This document shows, piece by piece, positions 11,396 to 23,877 of a DNA stretch of 64,000 bases. The stretch spans positions 1,547,786,868-1,547,850,867 of the forward strand of contig OY728122.1 in assembly GCA_963277665.1 (NCBI GenBank). The letters are read 5' to 3'. A program made the position numbers and the translations under genes. Each line of letters starts with the position of its first letter. The first letter of the stretch is position 1. The notes beneath the pieces were generated by a model. It searched no databases, had not been told where the DNA came from, and saw only the letters and a program-made list of their open reading frames with translations. Source of the stretch: Viscum album. Taxonomy: Eukaryota > Streptophyta > Magnoliopsida > Santalales > Viscaceae.

Positions 11396-12997
11396 ATTTA
11401 TTTCCATTTAATGATATATTATATATATATATATATATTCTGAATATATATTATATATAAATCATGTTTTATATTCTGGAATTATGTAATAATGATCTAT
11501 GTAATCATATGAATACTTACAAGTCAAAACACGGACGACAAATGAAACGATTTTACCCAAAACATTCTTTAACATGGAATTTACAAAAGAATGGGTAATA
11601 TAAAGTCATAAGTGAACCATATACGATATCATAAAAATAATTATGATTCTTGAATAAGTCAATGACATTATTTAAATCATTATACAGGAGGTTCGGACAC
11701 GTACGAAGAAAATCGGACCTATGGTAAGGGAAAATATCACAATCTCATTTTTATCCGAGATGTTTTATACATTGATATTTACTGGGGTATATTTTATCAT
11801 CCATATCCATGTTTACATAATATGTAATATTATTTCCATCCATATATAATTGTTTAAATCTAGTTTTTCCATTAGGTGAGTTTTTAGTAAACGATATGAA
11901 AGGTATCTTTTGTTGTTTTTCATACGAGGTACTTTTTGACTTTTCGGAAAAAAAGTATGAGAAGAATGTTTTTTTAACTTATACGGCACGAATGGATTTT
12001 TAAAACATTATTTCCAAGAAGGTTTCTTTACAAGTTTTCATGTTTATTTTTATTCAACTTATTTTAGTTTAAAATTGTATGACATGTTAAGAAAGGAAAA
12101 TATTTTTGAAGTAGAAAGGATATTTTCCTCAAGAATGGAGTTCAAGTGTTTTATCAAAATTATTTTCCATCTAAGATAATATAGGTTTCTGTTTCTATCC
12201 CTATTATTACATTGATTTAATTCTGTTGTGATGGAATTATTTTTATGAATTCATTTATCTTATATGATTTTTTTATGATGTCATGATGTTTTAGAATCCA
12301 ATTTTTATTACATGGGTTATGCAATGATGTATGATTTATGATTTTGTGGAACACATTAGAATGGTATCATTAAGAGATGGGATGGACCTATATCTCCCTC
12401 CAATGCATTGGGTAAAGATTTTATATCTCATGAGATAGACATGGCTGGAACAGAAGGTTAAACCGGTTCAGTGAAACAGGACTGAAATGAGGAATGAACT
12501 CGGTTCAGAAATGGACTTTGTCCACTAAGATGGTATTGGAAATGAGTCTTGACTAATAAGAAATGATTATCTATGATTATGTGTGTAATCCACAAAGTTT
12601 CATGTTTTACTTTATGATGATTGGGAATACATTTAACTACTATGATTTATCCCATGTTATGATATTATGATCTCTTTTGCAGGTTAAGATTTCCCAAAAT
12701 GTTATGTTCTTATGAATATGATGTGATTGATATTTCTTTTGTTTACCCTTACTGAGCATTTGAGCTCACCCTTTTATGTTTTCTTTTCCCCAGGATATAA
12801 ATAAATGTTTTAGGTTAAAAAAAGGAAGATCTTTATAGGAGATGTTGAAGATCTTTCACCACGATTAGAAGATTATATTCCGAGTTTCCAAAGACACTAA
12901 ACTATTACGGTCCTTATGTGTGTGTTTTTGTTATGTAATAAGTATTCCTCAAAAGTAATGTAGTATCCACGTACGTTAAGCTTCTGGTCTCTACAGT

Positions 12998-13008
12998 TGG
13001 TATCAGAG
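12998..13008 (+). other. Primer-binding site, internal region 1
   Basis: TGGTATCAGAG starts 2 nt after the LTR end. It is complementary to the 3' end of plant initiator tRNA-Met and would prime minus-strand DNA synthesis. Confidence 0.9.
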
Positions 13009-13239
13009 GAATGGTTTAGTCAACCTTTGGAAACTAGGATGCGAGAACTTTAGTGAGATCCCTAGAGATAATTTTATGGTATGTCTAGGGATGTCCCTAA
13101 GGATAAGTATAAGTATAGTTTATAGTACTAGAACTATGGTAACCCAAGATGTTAGATATTGAAGTTACTCCCCCTTTATTATATTGTTTTCCCTAGCATG
13201 ATTTTGGCCTCTCACACTATTCTTTTTGGGTTTTTGAAA

Positions 13240-13772
13240 ATGGCTTGAAATAGGAAGATTCATGATAATGGAGGATATGATGGACAATGGAATGATATTC
13301 TTCATGAGAAACCAAATGAAATGGGATTTGGAAGTCCAAACATCATTATTATGCCGAATCAGCAATCTCATAATATGATCAATAAACTCAAATTTGGTAT
13401 GTTTCCTGACCCAGCTAATAGATAATGATGGAGTTTCATGATGATCATAGAGGAATGAATGTTCAATTTCCCCTATGTAAATCATGTGGGAAGAGGCATC
13501 AAGGAGAATGTTTCAAAGGAACTGGAAGATGCTTTGGGTGTGGAAAAGAAGGACACAAGGCTAGAAAGTGCAAAGGAAAAGGTTCAGTTAACAAGAGGGA
13601 TGGGGATAATGGTATTAATACGACATCAAAAATGGTTAAATGTTTTAAATGTGGAATTTACGGGAATTATGCAAACCAATGCCCTAAGGTAAAGTCTCAT
13701 GAAGAGAATCAGTATGGTCGTATGGGTAGTATTTATGTTGATGATGATGAAGAGACTACAAATGATATGTGA
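13240..13772 (+). pseudogene. Nucleocapsid-like zinc-knuckle ORF, copy 1 (broken)
   Basis: The ATG at 13240 aligns with the start of the open copy at 26150, but codon 3 is TGA. A 1-nt deletion near 13420 shifts the frame, leaving an open stretch from 13425. That stretch keeps CKSCGKRHQGEC and CFGCGKEGHKARKC, a textbook CX2CX4HX4C retroviral knuckle. A third knuckle-like block, CFKCGIYGNYANQC, has Asn where His is expected. The protein ends in an acidic tail (DDDEETTNDM). Such knuckles bind and package element RNA in Gag. No capsid-like region precedes them, so the ancestral product was nucleocapsid only. It is now a pseudogene. Confidence 0.85.
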
Positions 13773-14445
13773 GTTGAAATTATTGTTGAAGCTCGGTCAA
13801 TGGTTTAAGAAGTTAGTGGAATGATTACATTTTTATCAAGTGTAATGTTGTATAAGTAATCTCATGGTACTATGGAATAAAGAGACATCTATGGATTGTT
13901 ACACTGTTGTCTTTCCTTATGTTTTGAAAGTGTATGATGAATGGTACCAGTAACCATGAATGTTTATTCAGATATTTTTTGGAAAGTAGATGATATGTGC
14001 ATAATGATGGGATAAGGAGAAAATTAAATGTTTGATAGTATTCATGAGCTCATGACTAATATAAGGAAATAGTTATATCATGGTTTGAGTATATAGAATT
14101 TTGGGGTTTTGGTATGTTGAAAGAGTTAACTTTTGACACCACTCATGTTTTCACTAAGGTTCAATGGGAATTCATTTTTTTCAAGAGAATACATGATTAA
14201 GGCCTTCGAACATTTGGAATGTGACCAACAATAAATATCTTATGATATATGGGGATCAATGATGGTATTAACATGCTTGTTATATGAAATTTATGGTAAT
14301 TGTTTTCACTATAATATGACAATGGACTGCAATATTATGGATAAACCTAAAGATTGGAATGGAATATGTTGGACATAAGTTAGTATTGTTTAAAGATATA
14401 ACCATTTTCAATATTATTTATGGGATGTTATAGTAATGTAGTTTT
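13773..14445 (+). other. Conserved non-coding part of internal region 1, left
   Basis: About 670 bp follow the ORF. All three internal regions carry this segment at nearly equal length, but no reading frame is kept and I see no PR, RT or integrase motif. It may hold a packaging signal or remnants of deleted gag-pol; I cannot tell which. Confidence 0.6.
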
Positions 14446-14449
14446 AGAA

Positions 14450-14567
14450 AAAGGACAACCTGTAGGATGGGCGACAACCCATCGCGTCAGACAAGGCTGT
14501 GGGAATCGAACCCACAACCGAAGTGTGACTGGCCTTTATCGCCTACCACTAGCCTACATGAAGTCCC
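14450..14567 (-). ncRNA. tRNA-like / SINE-head-like segment, copy 1 (antisense)
   Basis: On the minus strand this reads as a tRNA-like stretch: an A-box-like TAGGCTAGTGG (14546-14556), then a perfect B box GGTTCGATTCC (14502-14512) about 44 nt downstream, inside TGTGGGTTCGATTCCCACA, a T-arm-like hairpin. A further hairpin, GATGGG/CCCATC, and an oligo-T run (TTTTT) follow. This matches the pol III promoter layout of tRNAs and tRNA-derived SINEs. No proper acceptor stem or anticodon loop is evident, so it is not called a tRNA gene. Confidence 0.6.
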
Positions 14568-14569
14568 TA

Positions 14570-15225
14570 TTTTGTATAAACTAGTTTTATTATATTAATC
14601 AGTATTATATATGATGTTTAAGTCCATTTTATGAACCATATATGATTAATCTCACTATAGATGGACTAATATATTTTTTGATAACTTTTATAACCTTTTG
14701 TTTGAGACAAATGGAATGACCCATAATTCTATTACATGATCTACTAACACATCACGAATGACAAATTCAACTTCATTTCATTAATAGATGAAGTGGAAAT
14801 TGTCCAAAGAACGACCAACGGTGAGACTATACCAAAATCACGAAAGTATTTCTTCTAATTCCAATTTCATTAACTTTAGGGAAATGATCTTGAAAACAAA
14901 AAATGTTGTCCTAGTGCTCTTATATCTGATGAATCATATGGTACCTTAGATCGTCAAAAATTTATGGCATTGTGATTGCTAGCTTTTCCATATCCATGTT
15001 CTCTACCACTCTCCATCAGAACATGATGGTTTGATTTCTCTTCCATATCCATATTTTCACCTATGTGGAAACCCAGTGATTAGTTTATTTGGGTAACCGT
15101 TACGTTTCATACTTTTATTTTTAAAGATTGGTTTTGGTATTCCTTTTTATGATGTGGGTTTCAATTAAAGAAACTTTCGAGTAGTAAACCATTTATAACC
15201 CCGACGAATTTCTAGGGCAAATTCA
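14570..15225 (+). other. Conserved non-coding part of internal region 1, right
   Basis: About 650 bp without a gene, shared by all three internal regions. Its end (CCCCGACGAATTT then GGGC) resembles the 3' tail that precedes the polypurine tract in many plant gypsy elements, so this part probably descends from the untranslated tail of an autonomous parent. Confidence 0.55.
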
Positions 15226-15241
15226 TTTTAGGCGGGTAGAA
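15226..15241 (+). other. Polypurine tract before LTR 2 (decayed)
   Basis: TTAGGCGGGTAGAA directly precedes the LTR. Copies 2 and 3 have TTAAGGGGGGTAGAA, so a C interrupts the run here. The tract primes plus-strand DNA synthesis. Confidence 0.75.
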
Positions 15242-17065
15242 TGTAAAATCCCGAGATTTTATGAAAAATATTCTTTTTAATTTAATTAATGTCTTGTGTT
15301 GTACGCTGCACAAAAAGGAGCTTTCACAACATGCATCCTTGACTTTCTTTGCATTACACGAAATCACGACCTTCCTCGATAGCGTGTGTAGTACGCAATA
15401 CCGAGTTTCACTAAACTACGATATACTATTAAAATATTATTAAAACGAGCTGTTATGAATTGTAATAACCACTTTTTCAAATTTTTAAAATTATTATTTT
15501 TCAAAATGGACTTCATTTTTGTATTCGGAATATCGAAATTAGCTTAGGGTGAAATTTTGGTACTTTTCGGATAACTTTCATATTCTGATGAATAGTGAAA
15601 ATTACTACATTTTAATTAAAAAACACTTTTTTAATCGAAATAATTAATAGTGATAAATTAATAATATGAGTGTTTTTAAAGTATATTTATAATATATTTT
15701 TACAATTTAATACAATTTTGTTAATTGGATGTAATTTCACATTTAAACCAGACATAAACAAGTGTCAATCTTTTGATAGTTATTATCTTTTAAAAACACG
15801 CTATTCGATTTGACGACGGGAATTAATTTTTAAATTATTTAATGTAACTGATATTTTTTGAATTTGGTAAAATAAACATCCTTTTTTATTTCATAATATC
15901 ATATATAGCTTGGGCCTAATTTTTTGTATTTTTCTGGAAACATTCATTGTTTGATAAATAGTAAAACCACTAAGTGGAAGTTAAAAAACTGAATATTTCA
16001 TAAAACTTAATTTTAACGCTTCTGTGAGTAGAAATTAAAAAATCTGAGAGTCACAGTTAATATCAAGGACTAAAATTTTGTTCAATGAGATGAAAATAAT
16101 TTTTGGTGAATAGTAACTTTTTACTTTTTTTTACCACGGTTAAAAGTCAATAGGGTAGTTAAGGGTAAAAATGATATTATTATTACCCTAAAACATGTCC
16201 TAATTCTATTGGATAAGTGTAATTCGACCAAAAACATACTTAGGAATAACATATGACCATTTAGGCCCACATGGAATAGATTAGGACATTTATAATCAAT
16301 TTATTTAAAGAAGGGTTAAAGTGATTAAAATCAATGTTTAATAACGAAAGAATTTTTAATATAGGGTTATACATAAGATAAATTAGACTATAAATATTCA
16401 TTAGAAATCTAAAAAGATTTCATACATAAGGATATTTAATTTTTAATTTTTATACTTTATATAAGTTAATTTATTTATGTCACAAATATGATGCAATAAT
16501 TATCTTATTAATGCAACATTGACATAATTGATGTTATAAATACCAAAATAAATGTAATTTGAGACTTTTATGAATTAAACTAATTTTATAGGATAATATT
16601 ACATGTTACTATTGATTTAATTAACTTTTTTTGAATTAATAATTCTGTTATGATTTTCACAAAAATCAATTAATAAATAGTGTCAAAATTGACATAAAAT
16701 AATTTTTAAAACAAATATTATGTTATTAATTTTAATTATATTTTTTAAAATCCAAGGTTCGGTCAAATGACTTAGATAAGGTTATATATATTAATAATAA
16801 ACAACTTGGGGTTCTTTTGGCTTGTTATAGTAAGTTTATTAACCTTATAGTGTAAGAACACAAAAAGACACGATAAAAGTAAAATTATCTAACTTAAAGT
16901 TAAATCTGAATGATAAGGTTAAAATAGTAAACTAAACCTGTAAAAATTCTCTTGGATGAGAGTATTTCGACCCATCCCCACCTTACCTTCTAAATAAATC
17001 AATTTGTAGTTATTTATAACCGAATATGGCTTTAAAATAAAATAATATTTTTAGTTTTTCCAAAG

Positions 17066-17096
17066 GTGCCCCTCTCCTCCATTATAAAAGGGCACC
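17066..17096 (+). promoter_or_regulatory. TATA box of LTR 2 inside an inverted repeat
   Basis: TATAAAAG at 17083-17090 sits between GGTGCCC and GGGCACC, a 7-bp inverted repeat. Confidence 0.7.
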
Positions 17097-17419
17097 TCCT
17101 CCCTCTCTTCCTCACACCATTTTGAGCCTTCATGCTCGTCCAACCCGTGCAAAATTCTCTTCTCCACTTTCCTAGAAACATCCTAGTGGTCCTAGTTATC
17201 TACAAAGACCAATTTTAGTTCCCTGATAGGAGGACTCAAAGAGGCGCTTCAAAGAAGAGGTGATGTCCGTTACCGATTCATTCAACTTTATTTCTTCTTC
17301 CACTTATTATTATTAGGTTGTTTAATTATGAAGTGACAACAAAAGTATCACTAATATTCTGATATGTTATTATATTTATGAAACAACCCTATTTCGCCAT
17401 CTATCCATCCTACATAAAA

Positions 17420-17855
17420 TGAAATCACCGCGCGTGCGTACGTACAGAATACCGTCTCCACGCCGTGGTGTAATCTATTTCCCACCACCACCTTACTTGG
17501 ATGGGTATAATGGTGTACATAATAACTATATATGAATATTTTAAAGTGATATTGATTCTGAAATAGTATACATACACTCCAATACAATTCCACGATCATG
17601 AGAACGATTTCATCGCTCGTGCGTACGTACGGACAACCATCTCCACGACACGATGAAATTCATTCTCCATGTTAACCATTAATGAATGATTATAAAGTAT
17701 ATATAATAAGTAATAATGAAATATATGACATAATAATGATACTGGATTTATGTTTATATATATGTATGTCATCTACTTAATTCCTTTCAACTCAATAAGG
17801 AAACGAAAACAGCGTTCATGGGTACGTATGGCCTACCGTCTCCGTGAACGGTGCA
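17420..17855. promoter_or_regulatory. Three GCGTACGTACGG modules in LTR 2
   Basis: Copies lie near 17430, 17620 and 17815. The third is changed to GGGTACGTATGG. Spacing is as in LTR 1. Confidence 0.58.
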
Positions 17856-19452
17856 TTTCATTCGATTTACTGATCTATTATATATATGTATATTCTGAAT
17901 ATATATTATATATAAATCGTGTTTTATATTCCGGAATTATGTAATCATGATCTAAGTAATCATATGAATAATTACAAGTCAAAACACGGACGACAAATGA
18001 AACGATTTTACACAAAACGCTCTTTAACATGGAATTTACAAAAGAATGGGTAATATAAAGTCATAAGTGAACCATATAAGATATCATAAAAATAAGTATG
18101 ATTTGGGAATAAGTCAATGACATTGTTAAAATCAATATACTGGAGGTTCGGACACTTACGAAGTAAATCAGACCTATGGTAAGGGAAAATATCACAATCG
18201 CATTTTTATATGAGATTGTTTATACTTTGATATTTACTGGGGTGTATTTTATCATCCACATCCATGTTTCCTCAACATGTAATATTATTTCCATCCACCT
18301 ACAATTTTTTAAATCCAATTTTACCCTTAGGTGCGTTTTTAGTAAAAGATATGAAAGGAATCTTTTGTTGTTTTTCGTACGAGGTACTTTTTGACTTTTC
18401 CGAGAAAACTACGGGAAGAATGTTTTTTTAACTTATACGGAATGAATGGATTTTTAAAACATTATTTCCAAGATGCTTCCTTAACAAGTTTTCAAGTTTA
18501 TTTTTAATCAACTTCTTTTAGTTTAAAATTGTATGACATGTTAAGAAAGGAAAATGTTTTTGAAGTACAAAGGATATTTTCCTCAAGAATGGAGTTCATG
18601 TGTTTTATCAAAATTATTTTCCATCTAAGATAATATAGGGTTATCTTTCTATCCCTATTATTAGATTGATTTATTTATTTTGTGATGGAATTTTTTTTAT
18701 GAATTCCTTTATCTTATATGAATTGTTTTATGATGTCATGATGTTTAAGAATCCCATTTTTATTACATGGGTTATGCAATGATGTATGATTTATGATTTT
18801 GTGGCACACATAAGAATGGTATAATTATGAGATGGGTGGGACCTATATCTCCCTCCAATGCATTGGTTAAAGATTTTATATCTCATGAGATAGACATGGC
18901 TGGAACGGCAGGTTAAACCAGTTCAGTGAAACTGAACTGAAGCGAGGAATGAACTCGGTTAAAAAATGGACTTTGGCCCCTAAGATAGTCTTGTCAATGA
19001 GTCTTTACTAATAATAAATGATTATCTATTATTATGTGTGTATGCCACAAAGTTTCATGTTTTAAGTTATGATTGTTGGGATTACATTTCACTACTATGA
19101 TTTATCCCATGTTATGATATTATGATCTCTTTTGCAGGTTATGATTTCCCAAAATGTTATGTTCTTATGAATACGGTGTGATTGATATTTCTTTTGTGTA
19201 CCCTTACTGAGCATTTGAGCTCACCCTTTTATGTTTTCTTTTCCCCAGGATATAAAGAAAGGTTTTAGGTTAAAAAAAGGAAGATCTTTATGGGAGATTT
19301 TGAATATCTTTCACCACGGTTATAAGATTATATTCCGAGTTTCCAAGGACACTAAACTATTACGGTCCTTGTGTGTGTGTTTTTGTTATGTACTAAGTAT
19401 TCCACAAAAGTAATGTAATGTCCATTTACGTTAAGATTCAGGACTCTACAGT

Positions 19453-19463
19453 TGGTATCAGAG
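19453..19463 (+). other. Primer-binding site, internal region 2
   Basis: TGGTATCAGAG, 2 nt after the LTR end; complementary to initiator tRNA-Met. Confidence 0.9.
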
Positions 19464-19694
19464 GAAAGGTTTTGTCAACCTTTGGAAACTAGGATGCGAG
19501 AACTTTAGTGAGATCCCTTGAGAAATTTCAAAGGTATGTCTAGGGATTTCCCTAAGGTTAAGTATAAGTATAGGTTATAGTACTAGAATTACAGTAACCC
19601 AAGATGTTAGATATTGAAGGTACTCCCCCTTTATTATATTTTTTTCTCTAGCATGATTTTTTCCTCTCACACTATTCTATTTGGGTTTTATAAA

Positions 19695-20228
19695 ATGGTT
19701 GGAAATAGGAAGATTCGTGATAATGGAGGATATGATGGATAATGGAATGATATTTCTCATGAGAAACTAAATGAAATGGGATTTGGAAGTCCAAACATCA
19801 TTATTATGCCGAATCAGTAATCTCATAATATGATCAATAAACTCAAATTTGGTAAGTTTCCTGACTCGGCTAATAAGATAAAGATGGAGTTTCATGATGA
19901 TCATAGAGGAAAGAAAGTTCAATATCCCCTATGTAAATCATGTGGGAAGAGGCATAAAGGAGAATGATTCAAAGGAACTGGAAGATGCTTTGGGTGTGGA
20001 AAACAAGGACACAAAGCCAGTAAGTGCAATGGAAAAGTATCAGTTAACACCAGGGATGAGGATAATGGTATTGCTACGACATCAATAATGGTTAAATGTT
20101 TTAAATGTGGAATGTACGGGCATTATGAAAACCAGTTCCCTAAGGGAAAGTCACATGAAGAAAATCAGTTTGGTCGTATGGGTAGTATTTATGTTGATGA
20201 TGATGAAGAGACTATAAATGATATGTGA
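19695..20228 (+). pseudogene. Nucleocapsid-like zinc-knuckle ORF, copy 2 (broken)
   Basis: This is exactly as long as the open copy (534 bp with stop), so it has no net frameshift, but at least three in-frame stops break it. One replaces a Gln codon early (CAA to TAA), one a Lys codon, and one the last Cys of the first knuckle (TGT to TGA). The second knuckle CFGCGKQGHKASKC is intact; the third has lost its last Cys to Phe. Preserved length with point stops suggests decay by substitution after the array formed. The role would have been RNA binding and packaging. Confidence 0.82.
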
Positions 20229-20890
20229 GTTGAAATAATTATTGAAACTCAGTCAATAGTTTAAGAAGGTAGTGGAATGATTACATGTTTATCAAGTGTA
20301 ATGTTGTATAATTAATCTAATGGTACTATGGAATAAAGAGACATCTAAGGATTATTACACTGTTGTCTTTCCTTAAGTTTTGAAAGTGTATGATAATGGT
20401 ACCAGTAACCATGAAAGGTGATTCAGATATTTTTGGAATGTAGATGATATGTGAATAATGAAGGGATAAGGAGAAAATTAAATGTTTGACAGTATTCATT
20501 ATCTCATGACTGATATAAGGAAATATATATATCATTGTTTGAGTGTATAGAATTTTGGGGTTTTGGTATGTGGAAAGAGTTAAATTTTGATAGCACTCGT
20601 GTTTTCACTGAGGTTCAATGGGTATTCAATTTTTCAAGAGAATACATGATTAAGGCCTTCGAAAGTTTGAAATGTGGACAACAAGAAATATCTTATGATA
20701 TATGCGGATTAACGATGGTATTAACATGATTGTTATATGAAATATCGGGTAAATTTTTTCACTATAATATGACAATGGACTGCAATATTATGGATAATAC
20801 TAAAGATTAGAATGGAATATGTCGGACATAAGTTAGTATTGTTTAAGGTTAGAACCTTTTTTGATTTTTTTATGGGATGTTATAGTAATT
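20229..20890 (+). other. Conserved non-coding part of internal region 2, left
   Basis: Counterpart of 13773-14445. No conserved reading frame and no enzyme motif is seen. Confidence 0.6.
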
Positions 20891-20894
20891 TAGT

Positions 20895-21019
20895 TTTAGA
20901 AAAAGGACAACCTACAGGATGGGCGACATCCCATCGCGTCAGACAAGGCTGTGGGAATCGAACCCACAACCGAAGTGCGACTAGCCTTTATCACCTACCA
21001 CTAGCCTACAAGAAGTCCC
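20895..21019 (-). ncRNA. tRNA-like / SINE-head-like segment, copy 2 (antisense)
   Basis: This is the same segment as at 14450. On the minus strand the A-box-like TAGGCTAGTGG and the exact B box GGTTCGATTCC are both unchanged, and the hairpin GATGGG/CCCATC is kept. Preservation of both boxes in a decayed element is notable but could be chance. Confidence 0.6.
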
Positions 21020-21680
21020 TGTTTAGTAGAAAATAGTTTTATTATATTAATCAGCATGATATATGAAGTTTAAGTCCATTTTAGGAACCATATATGATTA
21101 ATCTCACTATAGATGGACTAATGTATTTTTTGATAACTTTTCAAACCATTTGTTTGAGACAGATGGAATGACCCATCATTCTATCACATGATCAGCTAAT
21201 ACATCACGAATGAAAAATTCAACTTCATTTAATTAAGAGATGAAGTGTAAATTGTCCAAAGAACGACCAATGGTGAGACTATACCAAAATCACGAAAGTA
21301 TTTCTTCTAATTCCAATTTCATCAACTTTAGGGAAATGATCTTGAAAACCAAAATTTTTTTCCTAGTGCTCTTATATCTGATGAATCAGATGGTACCTTA
21401 GATCATCACAAATTTATGGCTTTGTGATTGCTGGATTTTCCATAGCCATGTTCTCTACCACTCTCCATCAGAACATGATTGTTAGATTTCTCTTCCATAT
21501 CCATATTTTCACCTATGTGGAAACCCAGTGATTAGTTTTTTTGGGTAACCATTACGTTTCATTCTTTTGTTTTTAATGATTGGTTTTGGTATTCCTTATT
21601 ACGATGTGGGTTTCTATTAATGAAAATTTTGAGTAGTAATCCATTTATAACCCCGACGAATTTTGAGGGCGAAATTAATT
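21020..21680 (+). other. Conserved non-coding part of internal region 2, right
   Basis: Counterpart of 14570-15225. I see no gene in it. Confidence 0.55.
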
Positions 21681-21695
21681 TTAAGGGGGGTAGAA
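21681..21695 (+). other. Polypurine tract before LTR 3
   Basis: TTAAGGGGGGTAGAA directly precedes the LTR start TGTAACACCCCGAG. Confidence 0.88.
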
Positions 21696-23519
21696 TGTAA
21701 CACCCCGAGATTTAGTGAAAAATATTCTTTTTAATTTCATTAATGTCTTGTGTTGTACTCTACACCAAAAGGAGCTTTCAGAACACTCATCCATGACTTT
21801 CCTTGCATTACACGAAATCGTGACCTTCCTCGATAGCGTGTGTAGTACGCAATACCGAGTTTCACTAAACTACGATATGCTATTAAAATATTATTAAAAC
21901 TAGCCGTTATGAATTGTTATAACAACTTTTTGAAATTTTGTAATTTTTTATTTTTCGAAATGGACTTCATTTTTGGATTCGGAACATCAAAATTAGCTTA
22001 GGGTGATATTTTGGCACTTTTCGGATAACTTTCATATTCTGATGAATAGTGAAAATTACTAAATATTAATTAAAAACAACTTTTTTAATCGAAATAATTA
22101 ATAGTGATAAATTATTAATTTCAGTGGTTTTAAAGTATATTTAGAATATATTTTTTCAATTTAATACAATGTTGTTCATTGTATGTAATTTCACATTTAA
22201 ACCAGACATAAACAAGTGTCAATCTTTTGATAGTTATTATCTTTTAAAAACACACTATTTGTTTTGACGACGAGAATTAATTTTTAAAATAGTTAATGTA
22301 ACTGATATGTTTTGAATTTGGTACAATAAACATCATTTTTTAATTCATAATATCAAATATAGCTTGGGCCTAATTTTTGGTATTTTTTCTGGAAACTTTC
22401 ATTTTTTGATGAATAGTGAAACCCCTAAGTGGTAGTTAAAAAAACTGAATTTTTCATAAAAAATAATTTTACCACTTCTGTGAGTAGAATTTAAGAAAAC
22501 CCAAGAGACACTATTAATATAAAGGACTAAAATGTGGTTCAATGAGATGAAAATAATTTTTGGTGAATAGTAACTTTTTACTTTTTTTTACCACGGTTAA
22601 AAATAAATAGGGTAGTTAAGGGTAAAAATGATATTATTATTACCCTAAAACATGTCCTAATTCTATTGGATAAGTTTAATTCAACCAAAAACAACCTTTT
22701 GAATAAAATATTTCCATTTAGGCCCACTTGGATTAGATTAGGACATTTATTATCAATTTATTTAAAGAAGGGTTAAAATAGTTAAAATCAAAGTTTAATA
22801 ACTAAAGCATTTTTAATATAGGGTTATACATAAGATAAATTCGACTATAAATATTAATTAAGAAGCTAAAAAGATTTCCTACATAAGGATAGTTTATTTG
22901 TAATTTTTAGTCTTTAAATAAGTGAATATATTTATGACACAAAGATGATGCAGTAATTTTCTTATTAAGGAAATATTGACATAATTGATGTTATAAATAC
23001 CCAAATAAATTTAATTTGAGCCTTTTAATGAATTAAACTAATTTTATAGGTTAATATGACATGTTAGTATTGATTTAATTATCTTTTTTCGAATTAATCA
23101 TCCTGTTATGATTTTCACAAAAATCAATTACTAAATAGTGTCAAAATTGACATAAAATAGTTTTAAAAAATATTATATTATTAATTGTTATTATATTCTT
23201 AAAAATCTATGGTTCCAAAAAATGACTTAGATAAGGTTATATATATTAATAATAAACAGCTTGGGGTTATTTTGGCTTGTTATAGTAAGTTTATTAACCT
23301 TATAGTGTAAGAACACAAAAAGACACGGTAAATGTAAAATAATCTAACTTAAAGTTAAATCTAAATGATAAGGATAAAATAGTAAACTAAACTTGTCCAA
23401 ATTCTATTGTATGAGATGATTGCGACCCATACCCACCTTAGCATCGAAATAAATCAATTTTGAGCTATTTAAAACCGAATATGGCTTTATAATAAAATAA
23501 TATTTTTCATTTTTTCAAA

Positions 23520-23551
23520 GGTTCCCCTCTCCTCCCTTATAAAAAGGAACC
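23520..23551 (+). promoter_or_regulatory. TATA box of LTR 3 inside an inverted repeat
   Basis: TATAAAAA at 23538-23545 lies between GGTTCC and GGAACC. Both arms differ from LTRs 1 and 2 (GTGCCC/GGGCAC), yet pairing is kept. Confidence 0.7.
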
Positions 23552-23877
23552 TCATCCCTCTCTTCCTCACACCATTTTGAGCCTTAATGCTCGTCCAACC
23601 CCTGACAAATTATCTTCTACACTTCCCTAGAAACATCCTAGAGGTCCTGGTCTTCTCCAAAGACCAATTTTAGTTCCCTAAGAGGAGGACTCAAAGAGGC
23701 GCTTCAAAGAAGAGGTAATGTCTGTTACCGATTCTTTCAACTTTATTTCTTCTTCCACTTCTTCTTGTTAGGTTGTTTCATTATGAAGTAATAAATCAGA
23801 AAAACTAATATACTTATATGTTATTATAAGTATGAAACAACATTGCTTCACCATCTATCCATCCTACGGAAAACGAA

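Larger units (their letters stand above)
8781..12995 (+). repeat. Array D LTR 1 (4215 bp)
   Basis: It begins TATAACACCTCGAG, where the expected TG has become TA, and ends GGTCTCTACA. It has a TATA box at 10624, a splice-donor-like site at 10801, acceptor-like sites at 12682 and 12793, and CpG-retaining modules near 10970, 11155 and 11353. A (TA)n run of about 20 bp at 11416-11437 is longer than in the other copies. ORFs within it are not shared between copies as proteins. Confidence 0.9.
15242..19450 (+). repeat. Array D LTR 2 (4209 bp)
   Basis: It begins TGTAAAATCCCGAG and ends GGACTCTACA. It has a TATA box at 17083, a donor-like site changed to GTGATG at 17260, and acceptor-like AG at 19137 and 19248. 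It shares promoter-region variants with LTR 1 and downstream variants with LTR 3. Confidence 0.92.

Noticed and set aside
14450..14567. A true tRNA gene
   Set aside because: A and B boxes and a T-arm-like hairpin are present, but I cannot form an acceptor stem or a normal anticodon arm, so it is only called tRNA-like.
15261..15443. Similar 60-codon ORFs at the start of each D LTR (also 21715-21897, 28171-28353, part of 8731-8982)
   Set aside because: They recur because the LTR recurs. There is no known motif, the frame starts before any possible transcription start, and an upstream position in U3 makes translation unlikely.
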